Assembly: GCA_031263835.1 (NCBI GenBank)
Contig: JAISEZ010000115.1
Location: 1 to 7,390, forward strand
Origin: Tannerella sp.
GTDB taxonomy: Bacteria; Bacteroidota; Bacteroidia; Bacteroidales; Tannerellaceae
DNA: 7,390 nt
Direction: 5' to 3'
Part shown: piece after piece, positions 1-7,146 of the stretch
Layout: each line of letters opens with the position of its first letter
How positions within the stretch are numbered: position 1 is the first letter of the stretch
The notes under the pieces: generated by a model
Database searches by the model: none
Seen by the model: the letters and a program-made list of their open reading frames with translations, nothing else
Told to the model about the DNA's origin: nothing
Position numbers and translations under genes: made by a program

Positions 1-1
1 C

Positions 2-169
2 AAGTCCCTGAGCGACGCGGCGCGGATGAATCTGAATATTTGGGCGGAGGGCGATAACGAGCATCACAAGGCGGAAGGTATCTTCAAGGCGCTGGCCAAA
101 GCCATCAGGATGGCCGTCAAACGCGACATCTACAAGTACGGGTTGCCGAGCACGAAAGGGATGCTGTAA
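2..169 (+). CDS. hisB: Imidazoleglycerol-phosphate dehydratase, C-terminal end (partial)
   Basis: This is the last 55 codons of a gene that begins before the window, ending at TAA 167-169. The enzyme dehydrates imidazole-glycerol phosphate to imidazole-acetol phosphate in cytoplasmic histidine biosynthesis. The visible peptide contains [13 protein letters not shown] (partial residues 17-29), which fits the second family signature G-x-[DN]-x-H-H-x2-E-[STAGC]-x-[FY]-K, whose two histidines and glutamate bind the catalytic manganese ions. The preceding SDAAR and the terminal LPSTKGML are also typical of HisB ends. Many Bacteroidetes carry a bifunctional HisB fused to an N-terminal histidinol-phosphate phosphatase, but that part would lie outside the window, so fusion cannot be judged. 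It is likely the last gene of its operon here, because the next gene is on the opposite strand and convergent. Confidence 0.95.
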   Translation, partial: KSLSDAARMNLNIWAEGDNEHHKAEGIFKALAKAIRMAVKRDIYKYGLPSTKGML

Positions 170-206
170 ACCGGATGCCGCCGGCAGCGTATTCCGGCGA
201 TACTGG

Positions 207-252
207 AAAAATGACGCAGATTCGAAGGATTTTTGCAGATAATCTGCGTCAT
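207..252 (-). terminator. Stem-loop terminator of the dehydratase-exporter operon
   Basis: ATGACGCAGATT at 211-222 and AATCTGCGTCAT at 241-252 are perfect 12-bp inverted repeats around an 18-nt loop. On the minus strand the stem is followed directly by TTTT (207-210), giving an intrinsic-terminator shape 26 bases after the exporter stop codon. On the plus strand no T run follows, so it would serve hisB less well. A second, weaker hairpin, CGCCGG 179-184 with CCGGCG 194-199, lies nearer hisB. The sequence GCAGAT/ATCTGC occurs four times (216-221, 235-240, 242-247, 251-256), so this may also be part of a repetitive intergenic sequence. Confidence 0.6.
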
Positions 253-277
253 CTGCGTGCGAATGGACATTTCGGGA

Positions 278-2728
278 TTACCTTCTACGCCGGACGGACG
301 TCTTTTTGCGCAGTATCCGGAACAGGAACGGCGGGAGGGTATAGGTGATTATTACGGTGAAACTCATGCCCACCAGCGTGGCAAACCCTACCGACCGGAT
401 GGCCGGATGGGTGGCGAAGATCAGCGGCGCAATACTGACCATCAATACCACGGCCGAGAAGAAGATCGCCGTCTTGTGATACGTCAGCAGCTGATTGTCG
501 TTGCGCTGGCTGCCGGCCACCAGACCGTCCATTACAAAAATACTGTAATCCACTCCCACACCGAAAATAAACGTCGAAATCACGATGTTGATCAGGTTAA
601 AGGCATGACCCGTCATTCCCATGACGCCCAGCACGACATACCAGCTCAGCCCCATCGGGATGAACGCAAGAATGGCGCGCGACCATTTGCGGAACGCCAG
701 TAACAGGATGGCAAATACGAATATGGACGAAACGCCCAGCGTCATATTGAAATCGTCGTTCAATATCTGCACCATGTTGCCGGTATAGTAAAACGGGTCA
801 ATGACCAGCCAGTGCGGACGGGCGGTGATAACGTCGCTCACCGCGTTCATCCGGTCCGGCGGCATCTGCACGGACAGATAGACCAGATAGGTGCTGTCGG
901 TATATTCCACCATGTTGGACATCAGTTTCTCCGGAATGATGCCTTCGCCGTAGAGCGACGCCGGACGGCTGTCGACAGCCAGCATTTCAAAAAACGGATC
1001 GAACGTCTCCGGCCTGAAACCCCGCGTCCGGGCGGCGTTCGTCACGTACATCCGCGTCCGCGCGATGCGTTCCGGCGTCCAGAAATCGCGCCACCGGCGG
1101 ATACGCATCAGCTGTTCGTTTTCCGGAAGCAGCAGCGAAGCCATCTTCGAATAACCGGTCAGGACGCCTTCGGCCTGCAGGCTGTCGAGTGTTGCCGCTA
1201 TCTGCCTGTGAGCCGTCAGGGCGGAGTCGAGATTGGAAGAGGCCACGGCATAGTAAAGCGACGCATTGCCCGGCGTGGTTTTCGCGGCCAGCAGCTGCAT
1301 GGAACGCACCACATCCGGTTCGTGGTATCCGATATTTCTCAGGTTGGTGTCGAACGTGACCTGTCGCGATGTATAGAAGCAAACGCCGCAGAAGATTACC
1401 AGCAGGGCAATCAGTCCCCCCTGCCGGTCGAACGGAAAGGCATTGATTCTGTCCACCAGCGCAAAGGCCCTGTCCAGATGCCGGCGGCGCCGGGGTTTGA
1501 AGAAATGCGGCAGGAAGAGCAGGCAAAACAGCGTCGTGCCCGCCAGCGCCAGGGAAGCAAACAGTCCGAAGTCGCGCAGCAGTTCCGAACGGGTGAACAG
1601 CAATCCCATAAAGGCGCCGATGGTCGTCAGGCAGCACAGGATGATCGGGACGGTCTGTTCCCGGAGAACCCGCACCGGGTCGCCCACGTATTTGTAATGC
1701 GTCAGGAAGTGCAGGCAGTAACTCAGCGCCACGCCCAGCACGATGGCGCCGATGCCGACGGCCAGCAGCGACATGCCGCCCTTAATCAGGTAAACGCCGC
1801 TCAGCGCAAAAAACGTCCCGTACAGCACGGGGCTTAGCAGAATCAGCAGCGTCCAGCGGTTGCGGAAACAAAGTCCGATAATGAGGCACGACACAAGCAG
1901 TGAGACGCCCAGCGTCAACGCCAGGTCTTTCTTAATCTGGCGCGAATTGAAGACGCTTTGCACCGGCACGCCGTGAAACATCACTTCCACGTCCGGATTC
2001 TCCGCATGAAAAGTGTCGATTTCCTCCTCAATCAGCTTCACCAGCCAGGTGCCGGACTTGGAATCAAACGCATTGAAGTCCGGCGACAGGAAGGCGACGG
2101 CCATGCTTGAGTCGGGCGAGAAGAAATGACGGTACACCAGCCGGTAATTGCCGCCAAACCCCTGAGACAGCGCCGCGCCGCCGTCCGTGAACAGGGCGCG
2201 CAGCCCGACGGGATCCCGGCGAATCATCTCGCGAAACGCCATCCCCGAAGGCGAAATCATCAGATTATAATTGGCCTCCATCTGCCGCTCGATGGCCTCC
2301 CTTGTCAGCAGCGCCTCCATGCGGGGATACAGCGTCGTGTCCACAAAGGTCGGCACATGGTCGAACAGGAAGGTCATGCCCGTTTGAATCAGTTCGTCGT
2401 CGATCCGGTACAGCACATCGTGGATGTAATGCGTGGCGGAATCCTTCTGCAGCAGCCCCTCCATAAAGGCGTCGCAGCGTTCGGTCAGCAGACCGGCATC
2501 CACCGTGTTCGCACGGGGAACGAAAAGCAGGAAGATTTTGTCCTTCACCTTCAGGTTCTCGAAAACCAATTTTTCGGAGCTGCCCGTCTGCGCGGAAGGC
2601 AGCAGTTTGGTAATGTCTTCTTCGTATGTCACCCTGCTCCCCAGATAAACAAACAGCAGGCTGCTGAGCGCCAGCAAGCCGTAGAAAAGGAGCTTGTGTC
2701 TTTCAAAAAAACGATACAGCGTAATCAT
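278..2728 (-). CDS. RND/MMPL-family exporter
   Basis: The 816-residue inner-membrane protein has the two-fold RND/MMPL architecture. It has one N-terminal helix (about 14-29), a large extracytoplasmic domain (about 30-267), six-helix bundle segments to about 409, a seventh helix near 436-452, a second extracytoplasmic domain (about 453-659), and a final helix block (about 660-803). The C-terminus is basic (RKKTSVRRRR). The second half carries GVGVDYSIF at 723-731, the conserved Asp-Tyr of the proton relay; the matching position in the first half reads GVALSY (332-337), without the Asp. Proteins of this type are proton-driven and, in Bacteroidetes, are found with aryl-polyene or flexirubin genes, where they are thought to move lipid-linked products. 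The ATG at 2726-2728 overlaps the dehydratase stop (ATGA), so the two are translationally coupled. The substrate is unknown; a lipid or acyl conjugate is an inference from the neighbour. Confidence 0.88.
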   Translation of the reverse strand: MITLYRFFERHKLLFYGLLALSSLLFVYLGSRVTYEEDITKLLPSAQTGSSEKLVFENLKVKDKIFLLFVPRANTVDAGLLTERCDAFMEGLLQKDSATHYIHDVLYRIDDELIQTGMTFLFDHVPTFVDTTLYPRMEALLTREAIERQMEANYNLMISPSGMAFREMIRRDPVGLRALFTDGGAALSQGFGGNYRLVYRHFFSPDSSMAVAFLSPDFNAFDSKSGTWLVKLIEEEIDTFHAENPDVEVMFHGVPVQSVFNSRQIKKDLALTLGVSLLVSCLIIGLCFRNRWTLLILLSPVLYGTFFALSGVYLIKGGMSLLAVGIGAIVLGVALSYCLHFLTHYKYVGDPVRVLREQTVPIILCCLTTIGAFMGLLFTRSELLRDFGLFASLALAGTTLFCLLFLPHFFKPRRRRHLDRAFALVDRINAFPFDRQGGLIALLVIFCGVCFYTSRQVTFDTNLRNIGYHEPDVVRSMQLLAAKTTPGNASLYYAVASSNLDSALTAHRQIAATLDSLQAEGVLTGYSKMASLLLPENEQLMRIRRWRDFWTPERIARTRMYVTNAARTRGFRPETFDPFFEMLAVDSRPASLYGEGIIPEKLMSNMVEYTDSTYLVYLSVQMPPDRMNAVSDVITARPHWLVIDPFYYTGNMVQILNDDFNMTLGVSSIFVFAILLLAFRKWSRAILAFIPMGLSWYVVLGVMGMTGHAFNLINIVISTFIFGVGVDYSIFVMDGLVAGSQRNDNQLLTYHKTAIFFSAVVLMVSIAPLIFATHPAIRSVGFATLVGMSFTVIITYTLPPFLFRILRKKTSVRRRR

Positions 2729-3108
2729 TCTTTCCGGTTATGAGGTTGGACTTCGGCATCGAACCTGAGGGTGAAATACGTCGCTTCACCCCGTCCGATA
2801 GCGGTTTGTGCCCTGACCAGCGTGTCACTGTTTTCGAGCAGCTGAATGTGCACCTGCAGGTCGGGATGCTGTTGTGGCGTCAGGAGGGTCGTCAGCCGGC
2901 ACCGGTCAAGATAGTTCATCCGCAGTGTACGTCCCGTCAGCCGTTCCACACACTCCTTAATCATCTGGATATTGCATACGCCCGGCGCTACCGGCATATC
3001 GGGGAAATGTCCCCGGTACACCGCCGAAGCGGGGTTGAGCGACACCTCAAAAACGGTCGTGTCGCCTTCCATCCGCTGACTGTTGACTGTATAATAATCC
3101 GTAAGCAT
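2725..3108 (-). CDS. 3-hydroxyacyl-ACP dehydratase-like hotdog protein
   Basis: This 127-residue cytoplasmic protein has the size of a single hotdog domain of the FabZ/FabA group. The core motif GHFPDMPVAPGV (33-44) aligns with the FabZ active-site helix region, and His34 matches the catalytic histidine. The canonical acidic partner lies 14 residues after that His; here the position is Gln48 (in GVCNIQMIKE), with Glu52 four residues on. From memory, GVCxxQ is common in Bacteroidetes dehydratase-like proteins from aryl-polyene and flexirubin clusters, so this is probably a subfamily trait rather than damage. It would dehydrate, or at least bind, an acyl chain on a carrier protein. It is the first gene of a two-gene operon and overlaps the exporter start by 4 bp. 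ATG at 3106-3108 is preceded by an A-rich leader without a Shine-Dalgarno sequence, as usual in this phylum. Confidence 0.85.
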   Translation of the reverse strand: MLTDYYTVNSQRMEGDTTVFEVSLNPASAVYRGHFPDMPVAPGVCNIQMIKECVERLTGRTLRMNYLDRCRLTTLLTPQQHPDLQVHIQLLENSDTLVRAQTAIGRGEATYFTLRFDAEVQPHNRKE

Positions 3109-3164
3109 TTATCTGTTCTGTTTCACATTATATTTACTTCCGTGATCCGCTTTGGAATCGCGGA

Positions 3165-3172
3165 CAAAGGTA
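3165..3172 (-). promoter_or_regulatory. Promoter -7 element for the dehydratase-exporter operon
   Basis: On the minus strand this reads TACCTTTG, a full match to the Bacteroidetes sigma-ABfr -7 consensus TAnnTTTG. Transcription would begin about six bases downstream, giving a leader of about 50 nt before the ATG. A convincing -33 TTG element at the usual spacing is not visible; the upstream stretch is a T8 tract and the hairpin of the preceding gene. Confidence 0.6.
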
Positions 3173-3175
3173 CAC

Positions 3176-3203
3176 AAAAAAAAGGAAATCCGCTGATGAG
3201 CGG
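3176..3203 (-). terminator. Possible terminator after the 429-residue gene
   Basis: On the minus strand a CCGCT/AGCGG stem (3199-3203 with 3190-3194, loop of 4) is followed after six bases by a run of eight T (3176-3183). It lies about 57 bases past the stop codon at 3260-3262. The stem is short and the gap to the T run is long, so this is a weak call. The T run ends only three bases before the next operon's -7 element. Confidence 0.4.
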
Positions 3204-3259
3204 GCGGAGGCACAGGATGGAATTGACGAAAAAGTGTTATCCCTGCCTAACCCCTCTTT

Positions 3260-4549
3260 TCAGTTTTCGTCGTTCACGAAATATTCCTCGTCTTTGGCGC
3301 CCAGCTGGATATATTCAAGTATCAGTTTGGAAAGTTCCCGGCTTGTTCCGCTCAGCGACAGGGCAGATTCGCGGCCTTCCTTCACTCTGCGGCATAACTC
3401 GAGGATGGATTCGCAGCCCGCTTTTATGAAGATGTCCCGGACTTCCCCGTCGTCGATAATATCCGAATTGGCCAGGGTACGCAAATCATCCATGGCGAGG
3501 TATGCGATGTCCTTCTTCTGCAGACCGGTGAGTTCTTCGAGCCTGCGGCTTTCGGGCGTGCCGCTTTGCGTGAGCAGCAGGAAGGTGCGAATCACCAGTA
3601 TGCCGTCGACGTAGGTGGCTACAAAGTAGCCTATCTTGATGTCTTCGTAAAAACATTCTATCAGGTACTGATTCTTTCCGGTGGGAATGATTCTGCGTTT
3701 CCTCAGAAAGGAGCGGGATACGACCAGCAGTGCGATGCTGGGGTAGGCGCAGTAGGCGCGCTGGATAATCCGGTTGATGGCGTGCTGCTGGATGTAAACG
3801 GGCGCGGTCTCGTCGGGGCCGGCGCCGGGGATTTCCAGCCGCTGCAGCAGTACATCCGTCGGCAGGAAGTAACATTCGCCCATGTCATGCGCTATCTCTC
3901 CCGCCTGGCACACCGGACGCCAGTCGCCGTCCAGCTTGACGTAGCGCACGTCTAACGGATGGGTGCCGATTGTCAGCAGCTGATATTTCAGCTTCTCCAT
4001 ATTTTTGGGCAAACGGTCGGTGTTGACGATTTTTTCGTAAACAAAGGTGTAGAGGCTGCGCTTGTTCAGGTCGCACAGGGTGGCGCAGACAGCCGTGATG
4101 ATGGTGGCCGTCTGATAGAGATAGTCTGCATACCGTCTGTCCGCATGTTCGCGGAGGACGGCGAGTTTGTCCCTGCCGTTGAACGACAGGCCTACCACCA
4201 TGCTCATGATTTCCATCGGATAGATGTACTGATAATAGTCGGAGAGGGTGACTTTCGTGTCGCCGTCGGGATATAAATCCAGCGTATATTCTTTCATTGC
4301 CTCGTCGAGGTAGGTGTACATTATCCTGACGAACCGCCGGGTGATTTTTTCTCCCTCCTTCACCCGGATTTTGAACGGTCCGCCCCGGACGCAGTAAATC
4401 ATTTCGAGAATCTTCCCGGGAAGCTCGTCATAGAGCGACTCGCCGCCAATGAGCGTGCAAAAGTAGCGTAATTTCTGCATGTATGCTTTCTTGCGGTGTG
4501 CGGCCTGCAGCTTCTGGTGTGCAAGTGGACTTACTTTCTTTTTTGCCAT
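3260..4549 (-). CDS. Conserved-looking protein of unknown function, downstream of antiporter
   Basis: I do not recognise the family of this 429-residue protein. It has no signal peptide and no convincing membrane helix, so it is probably cytoplasmic. The N-terminus is lysine-rich (MAKKK, then HRKKAYMQK). The first half is mostly helical in character, with many Tyr and Met (about 75-175). A possible separate module spans about 250-350: it contains QQHAINRIIQR (254-264, giving His256, Arg260, Arg264) followed by strand-like stretches YFVATYVDGILVIRTFLLLT (308-327). An H-x3-R-x3-R pattern before beta strands recalls small RNase/toxin folds such as DUF4258, but that is only a resemblance. The C-terminus is acidic (KDEEYFVNDEN). 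It begins 33 bp after the antiporter stop, with no terminator between, so the two are likely co-transcribed. An AGGA about 10-13 bases before the ATG could help initiation. Confidence 0.8.
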   Translation of the reverse strand: MAKKKVSPLAHQKLQAAHRKKAYMQKLRYFCTLIGGESLYDELPGKILEMIYCVRGGPFKIRVKEGEKITRRFVRIMYTYLDEAMKEYTLDLYPDGDTKVTLSDYYQYIYPMEIMSMVVGLSFNGRDKLAVLREHADRRYADYLYQTATIITAVCATLCDLNKRSLYTFVYEKIVNTDRLPKNMEKLKYQLLTIGTHPLDVRYVKLDGDWRPVCQAGEIAHDMGECYFLPTDVLLQRLEIPGAGPDETAPVYIQQHAINRIIQRAYCAYPSIALLVVSRSFLRKRRIIPTGKNQYLIECFYEDIKIGYFVATYVDGILVIRTFLLLTQSGTPESRRLEELTGLQKKDIAYLAMDDLRTLANSDIIDDGEVRDIFIKAGCESILELCRRVKEGRESALSLSGTSRELSKLILEYIQLGAKDEEYFVNDEN

Positions 4550-4582
4550 TTTCAGTGTTTCCTATTTAGTTACCGGTTTTTT

Positions 4583-6859
4583 TTAAACGGACCGGAAGGA
4601 CGACAGTGTTGCCTCAAAGGCATCCAGTTTTGTTTTTTCGCCGGCCAGCAGCAGGGTGTCGCCCTCGCGGAAGACGAACGACGCCGGGATGTTGGCCCGC
4701 GCCGTGCCCGCACGGTCGATGCTGATAATCATGCATTCGGTTTTCTGCTGGAGATTCGTTTCGCCCAGGCTTTTGCCGGCCAGGGGCGAATGTGCCTCGA
4801 CCACGTACTGCGAAAGGACAATGTGCGGCTGCGCTTCGTCGTCGTCGGCAACGCTTCCCCGGTTGTGCGCCTCAAGCGCTCCGACAAACTTCTGGATGTT
4901 TTCGTCGGAGCCGGCCACAATCAGCCGGTCATACGGATACAGGTGTTCGCCGGCATCCGGGATGTTGATTTTCCGGTTTCCCCGGACGATGGTCACGATG
5001 TGCAGTTTCAGCCTGCCCCTGAAATCCAGTTCGCGGAGCGTCTTCCCGATGCGCGGCGACAGTGGCGAGACTTCGATTTCCTCCAGGTGGATTTTCTTCG
5101 AGAGCAGCGTGTGGGCTACCTGCGGATGGATGGCGGCCTGCTCCTCGGCCAGCCGTTCCTTATGGGTCAGGTTTTCCAGGAAGCGGGCTTCGATGCGCCG
5201 CGACTGCCGCTTGAATCCCTGGAAAAAGACGACGATGCTCATGAAGGCCATCGAAGCAAGTACCGTCCACGGGGTGTACTGCGGGAACAGCGGCACCAGC
5301 ACCATCAGAATCAGGGCGCAGCAGACGCCGCCCTTCAGGATGAGCAGCGAGACCAGCGCGCCGCGGTTGAAATGGCTGTCGTTCCAGAGCGATTTAAATT
5401 CGTCCGACCGGTTTTTCTTCACCAGGATGGCGCGCAGGAAAGGCCCCATCAGCAGGAGGAGCAGCGTGGCCGAGAGCAGGCTTCCCCACAGGCCGGGGAT
5501 GCTTTGCGTGATGAACGGAATCAGCAGGTGCCGGCCGGCGAGTATGATGGCCAGCGTGATGCCGGTATAGACGGTGGTGAGCAGCAGCACGCTTTTGAGC
5601 AGGCGTTTCCAGACATTCTGCCGGTTCACCGTCGTGAGGCCGGACGGAGCGTATCCGTCGATGATTTTCCGCCAGGCGGAGGGAATGCGTTTTTCGATGA
5701 AGCGGTTGACGGGCAGCGCCATGCGGATAAAGTAGGGCGTCGTAAAGGTCGTGACGATGGATACGGCCACGATAACCGGATACAGGGATGAACTGATGAC
5801 CCCCAGATTCATCCCCAGTGTGGCGATGATGAACGAGAACTCGCCGATTTGCGCCAGGCTGAAACCCGACTGCAGCGCCACCTTCAGCCCCTCGCCCGAG
5901 GCCAGCACGCCCAGCGTGGCGAAAACGACCCGCCCGGCCAGTACCACCCCCGTCAGCATCAGAATCAGTCCGATATGCTGCCCGATGACCGCCGGTTCAA
6001 TCATCATCCCTACCGATACGAAGAACACCGCGCCGAAAAGGTTTTTCAGCGGTTCAATCAGGTGTTCAATCTGCTTGGCGCGAATCGTCTCCGCCAGGAT
6101 GGAACCCATGATAAACGCGCCCAGCGCCGCCGAAAATCCGACTTTCGAGGCAAAGAGCACCATCCCCAGGCACAGGCCGGTGGCGACAATAATCAGCGTC
6201 TCGTCGTTCAGGTACGCTTTCAGTTTTTTGAGCAGCGTCGGAATCACGTATATCCCCACGGTAAACCATATCAGGACAAAAAACAGCAGCCGCGCGAAAC
6301 TCCCCAGCAGTTCGACTCCCTCGATGCGGTTGCTCACGGCCACGGTCGAGAGCAGCACCATCATGACAATGGCCGCAAGGTCTTCCACAATCAGCATCCC
6401 GAAAACGATGCCGGCAAACTTCTGCCGCTGCAGGGACATGTCGTTAAAAGCCTTGATGATAATCGTCGTCGAGGACATCGACAACATGCCGCCCAGAAAG
6501 ACGCTGTCCATGGCCGGCCATCCGAGCATCCGTCCCACCATGTAGCCGACGAATATCATCGCTCCCATGTTAATCATCGTCGCCAGCGTAGCCGTACCCC
6601 CGACGGCAATCAGTTTCTTGAAACTGAATTCCAGTCCCAGCGCAAAAAGCAGGAAAATCACGCCTATCTCCGCCCATATTTTCACATTCTCCAGGTCGGC
6701 GATTGTCGGCAGCCACGGCACCGCCGAACCGGCAACAAACCCCGCCACAATATAACCCAGCACCACCGGCTGTTTCAGAAACTTGAACAGGATGGTAGCA
6801 ATGCCGGCCGTGATCAGGATCAGCGCCAGGTCACCAATGAAATCGGGTAAATGATCCAT
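4583..6859 (-). CDS. CPA2 (Kef-type) cation/proton antiporter with two TrkA-C domains
   Basis: This 758-residue inner-membrane protein exchanges a monovalent cation (K+ or Na+) for protons. The exchanger domain covers about 1-385 and shows the CPA2 hallmarks: LIVEDLAAI (156-164) with Asp160 as the likely ion-binding residue, GFSAALGAFIMGSIL (241-255), FFVSVGM (279-285) and GFSLAQIGEFSFI (332-344). An unusual block of about four further helices follows (near 422-442, 459-480, 499-522, 529-547). Then a charged linker leads to two tandem RCK_C/TrkA-C regulatory domains (about 588-663 and 682-758). No Rossmann-type TrkA-N domain (GxGxxG) is present, unlike KefB, KefC and YbaL of E. coli, so NAD(H) or glutathione control of that kind is unlikely; RCK_C domains can bind ligands such as cyclic di-AMP. 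The start at 6857-6859 fits the promoter and first helix. Role: ion or pH homeostasis. Confidence 0.92.
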   Translation of the reverse strand: MDHLPDFIGDLALILITAGIATILFKFLKQPVVLGYIVAGFVAGSAVPWLPTIADLENVKIWAEIGVIFLLFALGLEFSFKKLIAVGGTATLATMINMGAMIFVGYMVGRMLGWPAMDSVFLGGMLSMSSTTIIIKAFNDMSLQRQKFAGIVFGMLIVEDLAAIVMMVLLSTVAVSNRIEGVELLGSFARLLFFVLIWFTVGIYVIPTLLKKLKAYLNDETLIIVATGLCLGMVLFASKVGFSAALGAFIMGSILAETIRAKQIEHLIEPLKNLFGAVFFVSVGMMIEPAVIGQHIGLILMLTGVVLAGRVVFATLGVLASGEGLKVALQSGFSLAQIGEFSFIIATLGMNLGVISSSLYPVIVAVSIVTTFTTPYFIRMALPVNRFIEKRIPSAWRKIIDGYAPSGLTTVNRQNVWKRLLKSVLLLTTVYTGITLAIILAGRHLLIPFITQSIPGLWGSLLSATLLLLLMGPFLRAILVKKNRSDEFKSLWNDSHFNRGALVSLLILKGGVCCALILMVLVPLFPQYTPWTVLASMAFMSIVVFFQGFKRQSRRIEARFLENLTHKERLAEEQAAIHPQVAHTLLSKKIHLEEIEVSPLSPRIGKTLRELDFRGRLKLHIVTIVRGNRKINIPDAGEHLYPYDRLIVAGSDENIQKFVGALEAHNRGSVADDDEAQPHIVLSQYVVEAHSPLAGKSLGETNLQQKTECMIISIDRAGTARANIPASFVFREGDTLLLAGEKTKLDAFEATLSSFRSV

Positions 6860-6861
6860 AA

Positions 6862-6873
6862 AACATGCATGTT
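6862..6873. promoter_or_regulatory. 12-bp perfect palindrome in the antiporter leader
   Basis: AACATGCATGTT is a perfect palindrome two bases upstream of the antiporter ATG and downstream of its likely transcription start. It could be an operator for a dimeric regulator, or it could be chance. No second copy is seen in the window. Confidence 0.25.
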
Positions 6874-6883
6874 ATTCCGGTGG

Positions 6884-6915
6884 CAAAATTACATGAAAAA
6901 CACGGGTTCACCAAG
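6884..6915 (-). promoter_or_regulatory. Promoter of the antiporter operon
   Basis: On the minus strand, TAATTTTG (6891 down to 6884) matches the Bacteroidetes -7 consensus TAnnTTTG, and CTTG (6915 down to 6912) lies 20 bases upstream, the usual position of the -33 TTG element. Transcription would start near 6878, leaving a short leader of about 18-19 nt that contains the 12-bp palindrome. Confidence 0.6.
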
Positions 6916-7000
6916 CGCGTGCGATAAAAATCAGGACTCACTGTATATTCAGCCACTGTATTACGGTTTAAACTGTTTCTATTTTAGAGATGAAAAATAT
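6916..7000. other. AT-rich non-coding stretch with a short direct repeat
   Basis: No gene is supported here. CACTGTAT occurs twice, 15 bases apart (6939-6946 and 6954-6961), on the same face of about one and a half helical turns. It lies just upstream of the antiporter promoter on that gene's strand, so regulator binding is possible but unproven. A GTTTAAAC palindrome is at 6966-6973. Confidence 0.3.
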
Positions 7001-7064
7001 ATATACTGCACGCGGCATGGTTTTGTGCATGGATATGGAATATAAAATATCAACACGGAGGCAC

Positions 7065-7119
7065 GGAGGACACAGAGATTCGCTGTTCTGCGGAACGAAG
7101 TTCCTCCTCTGTGGCCTCC
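7065..7119. repeat. Nested hairpin, left side of the palindromic element
   Basis: Bases 7065-7077 pair with 7107-7119 (12 of 13), enclosing an inner GGAAC-GAA-GTTCC hairpin at 7092-7104. It competes with the long-range pairing of the two outer arms. Confidence 0.6.
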
Positions 7120-7146
7120 GGACAAACGCTTTCCCTGCACGGGAGA

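Noticed and set aside
233..2743. Plus-strand ORFs opposite the exporter (233-703, 812-1837, 2126-2743)
   Set aside because: They have the same antisense composition artefact; the minus-strand exporter frame is fully supported.
3109..3160. A riboswitch in the dehydratase operon leader
   Set aside because: The leader is only about 50 nt and shows no conserved riboswitch core or strong structure.
4496..6850. Long plus-strand ORFs (for example 4496-5791 and 5849-6850) opposite the antiporter
   Set aside because: They are antisense shadows of a GC-rich coding sequence. Their products are rich in Arg, Gln and His with no domain, while the minus-strand frame has clear family motifs.
6851..7045. 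A 64-residue ORF on + between the antiporter start and the repeat element
   Set aside because: It overlaps the antiporter start codon and promoter, ends inside the repeat element, and has no supporting signal or recognisable sequence.
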